In this document: positions 28,192 to 37,853 of the stretch, piece after piece | Position numbering within the stretch: position 1 is the stretch's first letter | Layout: each line of letters begins with the position of its first letter | From: DATAGF01 sp963834875 | GTDB taxonomy: Bacteria > Actinomycetota > Thermoleophilia > Miltoncostaeales > Miltoncostaeaceae | Assembly: GCA_963834875.1 (NCBI GenBank) | Contig: CAWIDG010000002.1 | Span: forward strand, 124,001-188,000 | Length of the DNA stretch: 64,000 nt | Direction of reading: 5' to 3' | Program-made: the position numbers and the translations under genes | The notes under the pieces: generated by a model | What the model was told of the DNA's origin: nothing | Databases searched by the model: none | What the model saw: only the letters and a program-made list of their open reading frames with translations

Positions 28192-29271
28192 ATGGCCGAG
28201 GACCGGGATGAAGGCACGCGGCTGGTGCGGATCGACGACCTGCGCCGCTGTCTCGTCCATCGCCTTGACGCGCCTTCGGCTCCCCCTCGGCGACGCCGAG
28301 GGACTGAGCGTGCTCCTCGCTTGACTCGGAGCTTCGCGGCCACAGCGACCACGGGGTCGCGGCGCTGGCGGTCCTCACCTCCCTCTATCGCGACGGCACG
28401 CTCAACCCCCGGCCGCGCGTGCGGGTGCTCCGCGAGACCGACGGCGCGCTCATGCTCGACGGAGATGGCGGCTGCGGCCCCGGAGCGCCGACACGGGCGA
28501 TGCGATGGTGCATCGAGCGCGCCCGAGAGCGCTCCGGCATGGCCGTCGCCGACCGTGCGGGACTGGCAGCTCGTGGTCGCCGGGCCGTACGCCCGGCTCG
28601 CGGCCGAGGCGGGCCTGATCGGCTTCGCCTGCACGAACTTCACCCCGCTGGTCGCCCCGCCGGGAGGACGGACGGCGGTCCTTGGCACCAACCCCTTCGC
28701 ATACGGCCTCCCCGGCGGGCGTCATCATCCCGTGGTGCTTGGACGTCGCCACCACCGTGGTCTCGGCCCAGAAGGTCCGGATCGCCGCCCGGGAGGGGGC
28801 GCCGATGCCCGAGGGGATCGATCTTCGATCAGGCCGGGCATCCGACCACCGACCCCGCCAAGCTCCTGGAGGGGGGGTTGATGGCGCCGTTGGGCGAGCC
28901 CCCAGGCCCCGCATAAGGGCTTCGGTCTGGCGATGATCATCGACGCCCTCGCCGGCGTGCTGAGCGGGGCCGGGTACGCGCGCGGAGTGACCGAGGAGCG
29001 GCCGGGCAGCTTCCTGTGGGCCCTCGACGTCGAGGCGTTCCTGCCGCGGGAGGAGTTCCTGGAGCGCATGGACGCGCAGATCGACCAGATCAAGCAGGGC
29101 GAGCGGCTTCCGGGGATCGACGAGCTGCTCCTCCCTGGCGAGCGCGGCCAGCGACGCTACCTGGACCGCATCGCCCGCGGCGTAGTGCCGCTGGCCCCTG
29201 CGAGCTGGCGGGTGCTCGCGATGAGCTGCGAGTCGCTGGGCGCCCCACTGCCGGCCGTGCTCGAGCGCTGA
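28192..29271 (+). pseudogene. Malate/L-lactate dehydrogenase (Ldh2 family), heavily frame-shifted
   Basis: Remains of an NAD(P)-dependent 2-hydroxyacid or imino-acid dehydrogenase of the Ldh_2 family (AllD, YlbC, DpkA relatives). Family pieces, in order, are LVRIDDLRRCLVHRL, HSDHGVAALAVLTSLYRDGT, the NAD site region FTPLVAPPGGRTAVLGTNPF, CLDVATTVVSAQKVR and HKGFGLAMIIDALAGVLSGA. About seven frame changes fall in 1.08 kb, three of them in the first 130 bases. The last 340 bases are open. Either an exceptionally bad patch of sequence or a genuine pseudogene. Confidence 0.75.
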
Positions 29272-32200
29272 TCGATCCGCCCGCCGGGCCGTGCGCCGCG
29301 CAGGCGCTCGACTTCCCCGCCCTCGCCGGTCGCGGCCTCGTCCTCGGCCTCTGCCGGCCCCGGCGCCATCCTCGCCGCCGACCACCATCAGGAGCTGCTT
29401 CGTGTCGACCTGGGTCCCGGCGGTCACGAGCACCTCCTCGACGACCCCGTCGCGCTCGGCGAAGACGCCGGTCTCCATCTTCATGGCCTCGATCGACAGC
29501 AGCCGGTCCCCGCGGGTGACCCGCTCGCCCTCGTGGGCCGAGACCGCCACGACCAGGCCCGGCATGGGCGCGGGGACATGGGCCGGGTCGGCGTCGTCGG
29601 CCATGCGCTTGGCCGGCCCGCTCGGGGTGAGGGCGTGGTCGGTCACCTTCACCTCGCGCGGCTGGCCGTTGAGCTCGAAGAAGATCGTGCGCTGGCCCTG
29701 CTCGTCGGCCTCGCCGACCGCGAGGAAGCGGATCACGAGGGTCTTGCCGCGCTCGATGTCGACGAACAGCTCCTGGTCGCGCCTCAGGCCGTAGAAGAAG
29801 ACCGGGGTCGGCAGGACGCTGACGTCGCCGTGCCTGCGCTGATGGTCGGCGAAGTCGACGAAGACCTTGGGGTACATGAGGTAGCTGGCCAGCTCACGGT
29901 CGGTCACGTGGCGGCGCACCTTGCGCTCGGCCTCGGCCCGGGCCTCGGCCAGGTCGGCCGGCGGCAGCACCTCCCCCGGGCGCACCCGGAGGGGCTCCTG
30001 CCCCTTGAGCACCTTGGCCTGCAACGCCTCGGGGAAGCCCCCGTAGGGCTGGCCCAGGTCGCCGTGGAAGTACTCGACCACCGAGTCGGGGAAGGCGATC
30101 TCGACCCCCGGGTCGAGCACCTGCTCGGGCGTGAGGTCGTTGGTGACCATGTAGACGGCCAGGTCGCCGACCACCTTCGAGGTCGGCGTCACCTTGACGA
30201 TGTCGCCGAACATCCGGTTGACCTCGGCGTAGGCGGCGGCCACCTCGGGCCAGCGCGACTCGATCCCGAGGGCGCGGGCCTGCTGACGCAGGTTCGTGTA
30301 CTGGCCGCCGGGCATCTCGTGGTCGTAGACCCCGGCGGTGCCCGCCCGCATGTCGCTCTCGAAGCCCTCGTACTTGGATCGGACCGCCTCCCAGTAGTCG
30401 GCGGCCCGGGTCAGGGCCTCGCGCGGCAGGCCGGTGTCGCGCTCGGAGCCCCGCAGGGCCTCGGCGATCGCCCCCAGGCTGGGTTGGCTGGTGAGCCCGC
30501 TCATCGGGTCCATCGCCGCGTCGGCCGCATCGACGCCCGCGTCGGCGGCGGCCAGCACCGACGCGACCCCCGAGCCGGCGGTGTCGTGGGTGTGGAAGTG
30601 CACCGGGATGCCGACCTCCTCGCGCAGCGCCCCCACCAGCAGCCGGGCGGCGGCCGGCTTGCAGAGCCCGGCCATGTCCTTGATGCCGAGGATGTGGGCG
30701 CCCGCGGCCTCGAGCTCCTTCGCCATCCGGACGTAGTACGCCAGGTCGTACTTCTCGCGCGACGGGTCGGAGAGGTCGCCCGTGTAGCAGATGGCCGCCT
30801 CGAGCAGCATCCCCGACTCCAGCACGGCGTCCATCGCCACGCGCATGTTCTCGACCCAATTCAGGCTGTCGAAGACCCGGAACAGGTCGATGCCGGCATC
30901 GGCCGCCTGCCCGACGAAGTAGCGCACCACGTTGTCGGGGTAGTTGGTGTAGCCGACCGCGTTGGAGGCCCGCAGCAGCATCTGCAGGAGGATGTTGGGG
31001 GCGGCCTCGCGGATCTGCGCCAGGCGCTCCCAGGGATCCTCGCGCAGGAAGCGCATGGCGACGTCGAAGGTCGCCCCGCCCCAGGCCTCCAGCGAGAGCA
31101 GCCCCGCCAGGTGGCGGGCGTAGTAGGGCACCGGGCCGACCAGGTCGTGGGTGCGGAAGCGCGTGGCGAGCAGCGACTGGTGGGCGTCGCGGAAGGTGGT
31201 GTCGGTCAGCAGCAGCCGGCGCTCCTCGCGCATCCACGCCGCGAAGCCCTCGGGGCCGAGCTCGCGAAGGCGATCGCGCGTGCCCTGCAGCTCCTGTCCG
31301 CGCGGCACGACGGCGGGGATGGCCGGCAGCCGGATGTGCGCCGGCTCCGGCCGCCCGGCGGCCTCGGGGTTGCCGTTCACCAGGACGTCGCCGATGAAGT
31401 TGAGGAGCCGCGTGGCGCGGTCGCGCCGCGGCCGGAACGAGAACAGCTCGGGGGTCTCGTCGACGAAGCGGGTGGTGTAGGCGCCCGCGACGAAGGAGGG
31501 GTGGGCGACCAGGGCCTCGAGGAAGGGGAGGTTGGTCTTGACGCCGCGGATGCGGAACTCGCGCAGCGCCCGGTCCATCCGGTGGATCGCCTCGCCGTGG
31601 GTGGGCGCCCAGGCGGTGACCTTCTCCAGCAGCGAGTCGTAGAAGGGCGTGATGACCGCCGACGAGTAGGCCGTCCCGCCGTCGAGGCGGATGCCGAACC
31701 CCGTCGCCTCGCGGTAGGCGGTGATGCGCCCGTAGTCGGGGATGAAGTGGTTCTCGGGATCCTCGGTCGTGATGCGGCACTGCATCGCCGAGCCGTGGAC
31801 ACGGATCTCCTCCTGAGCCGGCACCCCGCTCTCCGGCGAGCCGATCGCCGCCCCCTCCGACACCCTGATCTGGGCCTTCACGATGTCGATCCCCGTCACG
31901 ACCTCGGTGACCGTGTGCTCGACCTGGACGCGCGGGTTGACCTCGATGAAGTAGAAGTCGCCGCTGTCGGCGTCGAGCAGGAACTCGACCGTGCCGGCGC
32001 ACTGGTAGCGCGCCTCGCGGGCCAGGCGCACCGCGGCGTCGCAGATCGCGTCACGGATCGCCGGGTCCAGTCGCGGCGAGGGCGCGATCTCGATCACCTT
32101 CTGGTGTCGCCGCTGCACCGTGCAGTCGCGCTCGAAGAGGTGCACCACCTCGCCATGCTGGTCGGCGAGGATCTGCACCTCGATGTGCCAGGCCCGCTCC

Positions 32201-32832
32201 ACGAGGCGCTCGAGGAAGAGCTCGTCGTTGCCGAACGCCGCGCGCGCCTCGCGCCGGCCGGCCTCCACCGCCTCGTCGAGATCAGCCGGGTCGTGGACCA
32301 TCCGCATCCCCCGTCCGCCGCCGCCCCAGCTCGCCTTGACCATGAGCGGGAACCCGACCTGCTCGGCCAGCCGACGGGCCTCGGCGGGGTCGTGCGGCAG
32401 CGCGCCCGTGGCCGGCATGACCGGCACGCCCGCCCGCTCGGCCATCGCGCGCGCCTCGACCTTGTTGCCCAGGCGCTCCATCACGCGCTTCGGCGGGCCG
32501 ATCCAGATGATGCCCTCGCGCACGCAGGCGTCGGCGAGCTCGGGGTTCTCGGCCAGGAACCCGTAGCCGGGATGGATCGCGTCGACCCCGGCGGCGCGCG
32601 CGACGCGGACGATCTCCTCGATGCCCAGGTAGGCGCGCACCGGCTCGGCGCCCTTCCCCACCCGGTAGGCCTCGTCGGCCTTGAAGCGGTGGAGGGCGAA
32701 GCGGTCCTCGAGCGAGTAGATCGCGACCGTCCGCAGGCCCAGCTCGGTGGCGGCCCGGAAGATGCGGATCGCGATCTCGCTGCGGTTGGCCACCAGGACG
32801 GAGGTGATCCGTCTCGGCGCCCGGGCGCTCAC
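29272..32832 (-). CDS. pyc: Pyruvate carboxylase
   Basis: Biotin enzyme making oxaloacetate from pyruvate and bicarbonate, refilling the TCA cycle and feeding aspartate for the Dap pathway. Single long chain of about 1,160 residues: biotin carboxylase (VLVANRSEIAIRIFRAA, the ATP loop KASWGGGGRGMRM, FIEVNPRVQVEHTVTE), carboxyltransferase (LLTDTTFRDAHQSLLATR) and C-terminal biotinyl domain with EAMKMET. The GTG start overlaps the dapB stop (GTGA). The natural stop is not visible: the frame stays open past the biotinyl domain near 29375 into the converging gene, so a one-base error near the 3' end is likely. Confidence 0.95.
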
Positions 32833-33533
32833 GCCGGCCGCCGCTCGTCGCCGAAGAGGATCGGCTCGAGCCCCAGGGTCAGCCCGGGGCGGTCGGGCAC
32901 CGCCCGCACCGCCATGACGACCCCGGGCATGAAGCTCTCGCGCGACAGCGAGTCGTGGCGGATCGTCAGCGTCTCGCCGATGCCGCCGAGGAGCACCTCC
33001 TGGTGGGCCACGAGGCCGGGCAGGCGCACGGAGTGGATGGGCACCTCGCCCTCCATCAGGGCGGCCGTCCGCAGGGCGGTCCCCGAGGGCGCATCGAGCT
33101 TGCCGTCGTGGTGGAGCTCGACGATCTCGGCGCGCCCCATGTGCCGCGACGCCTCCGCCGCGAAGCGCATCATCAGGACGGCCCCCACGGCGAAGTTCGG
33201 GGCGATCACGAGGTTCGCCGGCCCGGACTCCGCGAGCCCCCGCAGCTCGGCGACCTGCTCGTCGCTCAGGCCGGTGGTGCCGACCACCGCGTGGACGCCG
33301 GCCTCCAGGGCGCCGCGGGCGTTCCCGAGGACGGCCTCGGGCTGGGTGAAGTCGACGACGACGTCGATCCCTCCGGCCTCGAGGGCGGGGGCGAGCGACG
33401 GGTAGCGCCCCTCGCCCGGCGTCAGCGCCGGGTCGACGGCGGCGGCGACGCGCATGTCGCCCTCGGCCTCCACGGCGGCGACCACCGACCGGCCCATCCG
33501 GCCGGCCGCGCCGCACACGCACACGCTCTGCAC
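32829..33533 (-). CDS. dapB: 4-hydroxy-tetrahydrodipicolinate reductase
   Basis: NAD(P)H-dependent second enzyme of the diaminopimelate route, 234 residues, intact. Cofactor site CGAAGRMGRSVV, GTTGLSDEQV, and the active-site motif ELHHDGKLDAPSGTAL are present. The GTG start has TAGGTT 6 bases upstream and no ribosome binding site. It is followed with 4-base overlap by pyruvate carboxylase, so diaminopimelate synthesis and oxaloacetate supply look co-expressed. Confidence 0.95.
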   Translation of the reverse strand: MQSVCVCGAAGRMGRSVVAAVEAEGDMRVAAAVDPALTPGEGRYPSLAPALEAGGIDVVVDFTQPEAVLGNARGALEAGVHAVVGTTGLSDEQVAELRGLAESGPANLVIAPNFAVGAVLMMRFAAEASRHMGRAEIVELHHDGKLDAPSGTALRTAALMEGEVPIHSVRLPGLVAHQEVLLGGIGETLTIRHDSLSRESFMPGVVMAVRAVPDRPGLTLGLEPILFGDERRPA

Positions 33534-33539
33534 CCCGCA

Positions 33540-33587
33540 AACCTACGGAAAGAGGGCTCGCCACGCGCACCCACCCCGTCGGATACT
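33540..33587. promoter_or_regulatory. Divergent leaderless -10 elements of dapB-pyc and the M6 protease
   Basis: TAGGTT on the minus strand (33540-33545) ends 6 bases before the dapB GTG. GATACT on the plus strand (33582-33587) ends 8 bases before the protease GTG at 33596. The whole divergent promoter region is 62 bases long. Confidence 0.5.
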
Positions 33588-33595
33588 GCACCCCG

Positions 33596-35848
33596 GTGAG
33601 CGCGATCTTCGGCGAGACCCTCACGTTCCCCCAGCCCGGGGGCGCCCCGGTGCAGCTGGTGGTCTTCGGCGACGAGTTCTACGCGCGCTACGAGACCCTC
33701 GACGGCTACACGGTCGTCTTCGACACGGTGCTCGGCCGCTACTGCTACGCGGCCGTCGCCGGGGGCCGCTTCGTCTCGACCGGGGTGACGATCGACAAGC
33801 CGTGCCCGCCCGGCATCCCGACCCACCTCCACGAGTCCCCGGAGGTCCGCAACGAGAAGTTCGGCCGCCGGTACGCAGAGCTGCGGCCCCCGGAGTCCGC
33901 GGCGACGTCGGGCCATCTCCGCACCGTCGGGGTGAACGACGGCCTGCTGGAGGGCCGGCGCGTGAGCGAGGGCCTCGTCCGCGGCCTCACGGTGCTGGTC
34001 AACTTCGCCGACCTCCAGGCCACCGTGAGCCCGGCGGACGTCGACGCCCTCCTCAACCAGGAGGGCTACGCGGTCAACGGCAACCGCGGGTCGGTGCGCG
34101 ACTACTACCTCACGATGTCGAACGGACGCCTCGACTACCGCAACACCGTCGTGGGGCCGGTCCAGCTCAGCCAGCCCCTCGAGCACTACAAGACCACGCC
34201 CCTGATGAAGGAGGCGCTCGACCTCGCGATCGCCGCGCACGGGGTGGACCTGGCCGACTTCGACTCGCGCGGCGAGGGGATCGTCGATGCGATCAACCTC
34301 ATGTACGCCGGCCGGACGCTCTACGAGGGCGAGCTGTGGCCGCACAACTCGGTGCGCACGATCAGCTACCCGGGCGGGATCCGGACCCACTTCTACCAGA
34401 TCTCCAGCATGGGGCGGAGCCCCGTCGATCTCAGCATCGGCACGTTCGCCCACGAGAGCGGGCACCTGCTGTGCCGGTTCCCCGACCTGTACGACTACGG
34501 CAAGCGCGACGGCGACTTCGAGAAGAGCGCGGGGATCGGCGTCTTCTGCCTGATGGGCTCCGGCAACCACCTCGGTCAGGGCCGCGCGCCCGCCGCCATC
34601 AGCGGATTCCTCCGCGACCTGGTCGGCTGGCCGGACGAGGTGGTGCCGCTCGACCCGGGCGAGCACGAGCTCCGCCAGGGCGACTACGGCCGCGTCCACC
34701 GCTTCTCCCCCACCGGGCGCCTGAACGAGTACTTCATCGTCGAGAACCGCTCGCGCATCGGGACCGACGCCTCGCTGCCGTCGTCGGGCCTGGCCGTCTT
34801 CCACTGCGACACGCTCGGCTCCAACGAGTGGGAGGAGGGGACCCGGGAGCGCCACTACCAGCTCGCCCTGCTCCAGGCCGACGGGCACCTCGACCTCGAG
34901 GGCAACCGCAACACGGGCGACGCCGGGGACCTCTTCGGCGCCGGGTCGGGGGTGGTGCTGTCGGACGCCACGACGCCGTCCTCGCGGCTCTGGGACGGGA
35001 CCGGCTCGGGCCTCACGATCTCGGACGTCGGATCGCCCGGGGCCGCGATCCGGCTCCGCGCCGGCAGCGCCCCGGCTCCCGGCGGCACGCTCGCGGGCGA
35101 GGTCCAGGCAGACCTCCTCATCCCCGACGACGATCCGGTGGGCGCGGTGAGCGCGATCGCGCTCTCGGGGCCCGGGACCGCCGACGCGCTCCGGGTCTCG
35201 GTCGAGATCGTCCACCCCTGGATCGGCGACCTCCGGGTCGAGCTCGTCGCCCCCTCGGGCGCGCGGGCGCTCTTGCACGACCGCACGGGCGGCAGCGGGG
35301 ACGACCTCCGCGCCACCTGGGACTCCGCGGAGCAGGGCTCGCCGCTGGCGGCCCTCCTGGGGAGCCCGGTGAGCGGAGCCTGGACGCTCCACGTGACCGA
35401 CGCCGAGCGGCGCGACACCGGCCGCCTCACCCGCTGGAGCATCGAGGTCGGCGCGGCCCCCGCGACCGCCCCGATCGAGCGGCGGGCAGAGCCCGGCCTC
35501 GCCATCCCCGACGCCCCCGCGGCCGCCGTGCACAGCGTGATCGCCGTCCCCGAGCAGGGGGTCGCCCGGCTCGTCGCGGTGTCCGTCGACATCGCGCACC
35601 CCTGGATCGGCGACCTCCGGGTCGAGGTGCTGGCGCCCACCGGCGCGGCCGCGATCCTGCACGACCGCCAGGGCGGCGGCGGCCGCGACCTCGTCCGCAC
35701 CTGGGACGGCACCAGCGCGGCCGGGCTCGCCGCGCTGGCGGGCCTCCCGATCGCCGGCGAGTGGCGCCTGTCCGTGCGGGACCTCGCCCAGCGCGACACG
35801 GGCACCCTGCGCTCCTGGTCCCTCCGGATCGAGGTGGACGAGTCGTAG
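33596..35848 (+). CDS. M6 family (immune inhibitor A-like) metalloprotease with two P domains
   Basis: An intact 750-residue protein. The N-terminal propeptide-like region (VFGDEFYARYETLDGYTVVF) precedes an M6 catalytic domain with the zinc motif HESGHLLCRFPDLYDYG (HExxH near residue 286) and the Met-turn-like CLMGSGNH. Two copies of a proprotein-convertase P domain follow, each with HPWIGDLRVE and a C-terminal RDTG..RSW/RW motif. No signal peptide or membrane segment is visible, although M6 enzymes are normally exported. Sits between dapB and a phosphatase with its own -10 box. Confidence 0.88.
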   Translation: MSAIFGETLTFPQPGGAPVQLVVFGDEFYARYETLDGYTVVFDTVLGRYCYAAVAGGRFVSTGVTIDKPCPPGIPTHLHESPEVRNEKFGRRYAELRPPESAATSGHLRTVGVNDGLLEGRRVSEGLVRGLTVLVNFADLQATVSPADVDALLNQEGYAVNGNRGSVRDYYLTMSNGRLDYRNTVVGPVQLSQPLEHYKTTPLMKEALDLAIAAHGVDLADFDSRGEGIVDAINLMYAGRTLYEGELWPHNSVRTISYPGGIRTHFYQISSMGRSPVDLSIGTFAHESGHLLCRFPDLYDYGKRDGDFEKSAGIGVFCLMGSGNHLGQGRAPAAISGFLRDLVGWPDEVVPLDPGEHELRQGDYGRVHRFSPTGRLNEYFIVENRSRIGTDASLPSSGLAVFHCDTLGSNEWEEGTRERHYQLALLQADGHLDLEGNRNTGDAGDLFGAGSGVVLSDATTPSSRLWDGTGSGLTISDVGSPGAAIRLRAGSAPAPGGTLAGEVQADLLIPDDDPVGAVSAIALSGPGTADALRVSVEIVHPWIGDLRVELVAPSGARALLHDRTGGSGDDLRATWDSAEQGSPLAALLGSPVSGAWTLHVTDAERRDTGRLTRWSIEVGAAPATAPIERRAEPGLAIPDAPAAAVHSVIAVPEQGVARLVAVSVDIAHPWIGDLRVEVLAPTGAAAILHDRQGGGGRDLVRTWDGTSAAGLAALAGLPIAGEWRLSVRDLAQRDTGTLRSWSLRIEVDES

Positions 35849-35851
35849 GCT
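35846..35851 (+). promoter_or_regulatory. -10 element of the histidine phosphatase gene
   Basis: TAGGCT overlaps the end of the protease gene (its first two bases belong to the TAG stop) and ends 6 bases before the phosphatase GTG, implying a leaderless transcript. Confidence 0.5.
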
Positions 35852-35857
35852 GCGCCG

Positions 35858-36452
35858 GTGCGGCTGATCCTCCTGCGCCACGGCGCGTCGACGTGGAACG
35901 CGGAGGGCGTCATGCAGGGCACCGCCGACCCACCCCTCAGCGAGGCCGGCCGCGCCGAGGCGCGGGCGCTCGCGCCGCTGCTGGCCCGGCTGACCGCCGA
36001 CGTCGTCGTGACCTCCGACCTGCGGCGCGCCCGGGAGACGGCCGAGGCGCTCGGCCTGGCCCGGGCGGCGCCCGACGCGCGCTGGCGCGAGGCGGGCCTC
36101 GGCCGCTGGACGGGGCGCCCGGCCCGCGAGGTCGCCGCCGAGGAGGGCGCGGCCTTCGCCGCGTGGCTCGAGGGCTCGGCCGCCCCGCCGGGGGGCGAGG
36201 CCTTCCCCGACACCTGCGCCCGGGTGGCGGAGGCGATCCGCGACCTGGCCGCGTCGGGCGCCGAGCGGGCCCTGGTCGTCACCCACGGCGGGCCGATCCG
36301 GGCCGCGTGCGCCGACCGTCGCGGCACTCCCCCGCTCGGGCCTCGTCGCGGTGCCCACGGCCAGCCTGACCGAGATCGCCGTGGACGGCGGCCGGGTCGG
36401 GTCGGTGGTGGCGTTCGGCATCAGCCCGCTGGGCAGGCCGGCTCCGCCCTGA
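35858..36452 (+). CDS. Histidine phosphatase (phosphoglycerate-mutase-like) (one apparent frame shift)
   Basis: About 198 residues. The catalytic RHG motif is in LILLRHGASTWNAEGVMQG at the N-terminus, the second His in LVVTHGGPIRAAC, with PLSEAGRAEARAL and SDLRRARETAEAL typical of the cofactor-independent phosphatase branch. The frame changes near 36318 and ends SVVAFGISPLGRPAPP. Function could be cobalamin-type phosphatase, glucosyl-phosphatase or general; not predictable. Confidence 0.83.
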
Positions 36453-37010
36453 CCCCCCGCCGCCGGCCGGCGGGCGTGGTCGCTCCGGCCCCGCTGGGAT
36501 CCCGCTCGAGCCGAGCCAGCGGCCCTCGCCGAACCAGCGCCGCATCGTCCGCGCCGCCGGCGGGACCGCGCGCCCGGATCGCTCCCGGGCCCGCAGCTCC
36601 TCGATGACCCGGCGCGGCGGCTCCCCGGCCGCGAACCGCCGCTCCGCCTCGCGCCGGAGCTCCGGCCACGAGTACGAGCCCGGCCGCAGCCGTGCCCCCG
36701 GCGGCCGCGTGAGACGGGCCAGATGGACGTCGAGAGCCCGGTGCCGCGCCCGCGACAGGCACCCTGCCCCCGCCCACGCGCGGACCAGCGACGCCACGAA
36801 GTCCCGTCCTGCCCGCCGGGTCTGGAACTCAGCGCTGCGGTGCGCCTCGCACAGCCAGACCGTGACCCCGTGGGGCAGGTGCAGCTCCGCCCGCTCCCCT
36901 CGCCCCGGACCCATGCACAACAGGCACGGCGGACGGTTCCCCAACCTCTGCCCCTTGTAGAAGCTCCTCGCCACAGCCCGATGGTCCACCACCCGGCTGT
37001 CACGAATCAC
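36421..37010 (-). CDS. Putative zinc-ribbon plus HTH-like basic protein, unknown function
   Basis: Roughly 195 residues. A CLLCMGPGRGER...WLCEAH segment (C-x2-C then C-x2-H about 22 residues later) looks like a zinc finger. A helical basic region follows (WPELRREAERRFAAGEPPRR), then PAARTMRRWFGEGRWL, reminiscent of recombinase or resolvase-type HTH arms. The start is uncertain (GTG 37010 used). The end at 36421 assumes a one-base shift near 36510; otherwise the frame runs on to 36279. More A/T third positions (CGT, CAT, TTG) than its neighbours suggest acquisition. It lies next to palindrome cluster C. No family name can be given. Confidence 0.5.
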
Positions 37011-37052
37011 CGCCGTGTCGACTCGGAAGGCGCCCGGGGCTGTGTTGGGTGA

Positions 37053-37188
37053 GGTCCGATTGGCCGACGACCGATCGGCCAATTGGCCAGCGCCCCCAGG
37101 CGTGGTCCTTGGACGACGTGGACTCGGACGGGTGGCCGGCCTAGGGCCGATCCGGCCAAATGGCCAACCGGTCGACGGCCAAATGGCC
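37053..37188. repeat. Phased palindromes of the GGCCANNTGGCC family (cluster C)
   Basis: GGCCAATTGGCC at 37077-37088 has a degenerate partner GTCCGATTGGCC 24 bp upstream (37053-37064). GGCCAAATGGCC occurs at 37154-37165 and 37177-37188, exactly 23 bp apart. The copies at 37077 and 37177 are both followed by AGCGC. The stretch 37011-37400 has no gene; besides these sites it holds the hairpin listed separately. Confidence 0.8.
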
Positions 37189-37285
37189 AGCGCTCCCGGG
37201 TCGCCCCCCTTGACCCGCCGCGAGCGCCGTGAGAGTGCCCCTTCGTGGGACGCGGGTTCAGTGCTCAGGCGCTCACGGCGACCGT

Positions 37286-37362
37286 CGTTGGGGGTTTCCC
37301 GACGAGGGCCAGCGCTCCCTGTGAGAGCTGGCTGGACCTCGTCGGCCGGCCCGCAGGGCCGG
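37286..37362. repeat. CGTTG box and GNA-triloop hairpin downstream of cluster C
   Basis: A CGTTG (37286-37290) is followed 55 bases later by a 7-bp perfect stem CCGGCCC/GGGCCGG closed by the triloop GCA (37346-37362). The same order and similar spacing occur after the palindromes at 46.2 and 55.6 kb. Confidence 0.55.
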
Positions 37363-37400
37363 TGGGGTTGATCTGCAGGCGGCCTGAACGAGCGCCCCGC

Positions 37401-37853
37401 TCAGCCGAGGATCGGCCCGATCTCCTCCACGGCGCGCACGACCCACTCGACCGGCGCGTTCTGGGCCGCCTGGGAGAGCAGCCACGCGGCGACCGTGTTG
37501 AGGCGTCCGGCCTCCTCCTCCTCGCCGATGGCCTGCTCCAGGCCGTCGCGGATCGCGTCCTCGGAGCCCGGCGGCAGGTCGCGGGATTCCTGGAGCGAGG
37601 TGGCGACCGAGATCAGCAGCTCCTCGCGGGTGGTCCCCATCTCGCACGCGGCGAGGTCGATGGCCCGCAGGCCGATGCGCTGGGTCGCGCCGTCGACCCC
37701 GTCGGTGGCGACGTTCACCGGCCGGTCGCACGGGTCGGGGACGGCGAGCGCGCTCTCGGCGAACGCGCCGCGCTGGATCTCCACGACGATGAGCACGGCG
37801 AGGGCCGCCAAGGCGGCGGCGATCGCGAGGTGACCGGCCCGGCGCAGCGTCAT
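37401..37853 (-). CDS. Membrane-anchored protein of unknown function downstream of an MFS transporter
   Basis: 150 residues. One N-terminal hydrophobic helix (HLAIAAALAALAVLIVVEIQ) anchors it, and the rest is an extracytoplasmic helical domain (ELLISVATSLQESRDLPPGS, AIRDGLEQAIGEEEEAGRLN). It lacks recognised catalytic motifs. The ATG overlaps the transporter stop (ATGA), so it is translationally coupled and may assist the transporter; it partly resembles the helical extracytoplasmic insert near the transporter's own C-terminus (SLQRVISDAI). Confidence 0.65.
   Translation of the reverse strand: MTLRRAGHLAIAAALAALAVLIVVEIQRGAFAESALAVPDPCDRPVNVATDGVDGATQRIGLRAIDLAACEMGTTREELLISVATSLQESRDLPPGSEDAIRDGLEQAIGEEEEAGRLNTVAAWLLSQAAQNAPVEWVVRAVEEIGPILG

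Noticed and set aside
29533..33405. A 1,290-residue open frame on the plus strand opposite pyruvate carboxylase
   Set aside because: Same shadow effect; no domain can be recognised and its composition mirrors the antisense codons of pyc.
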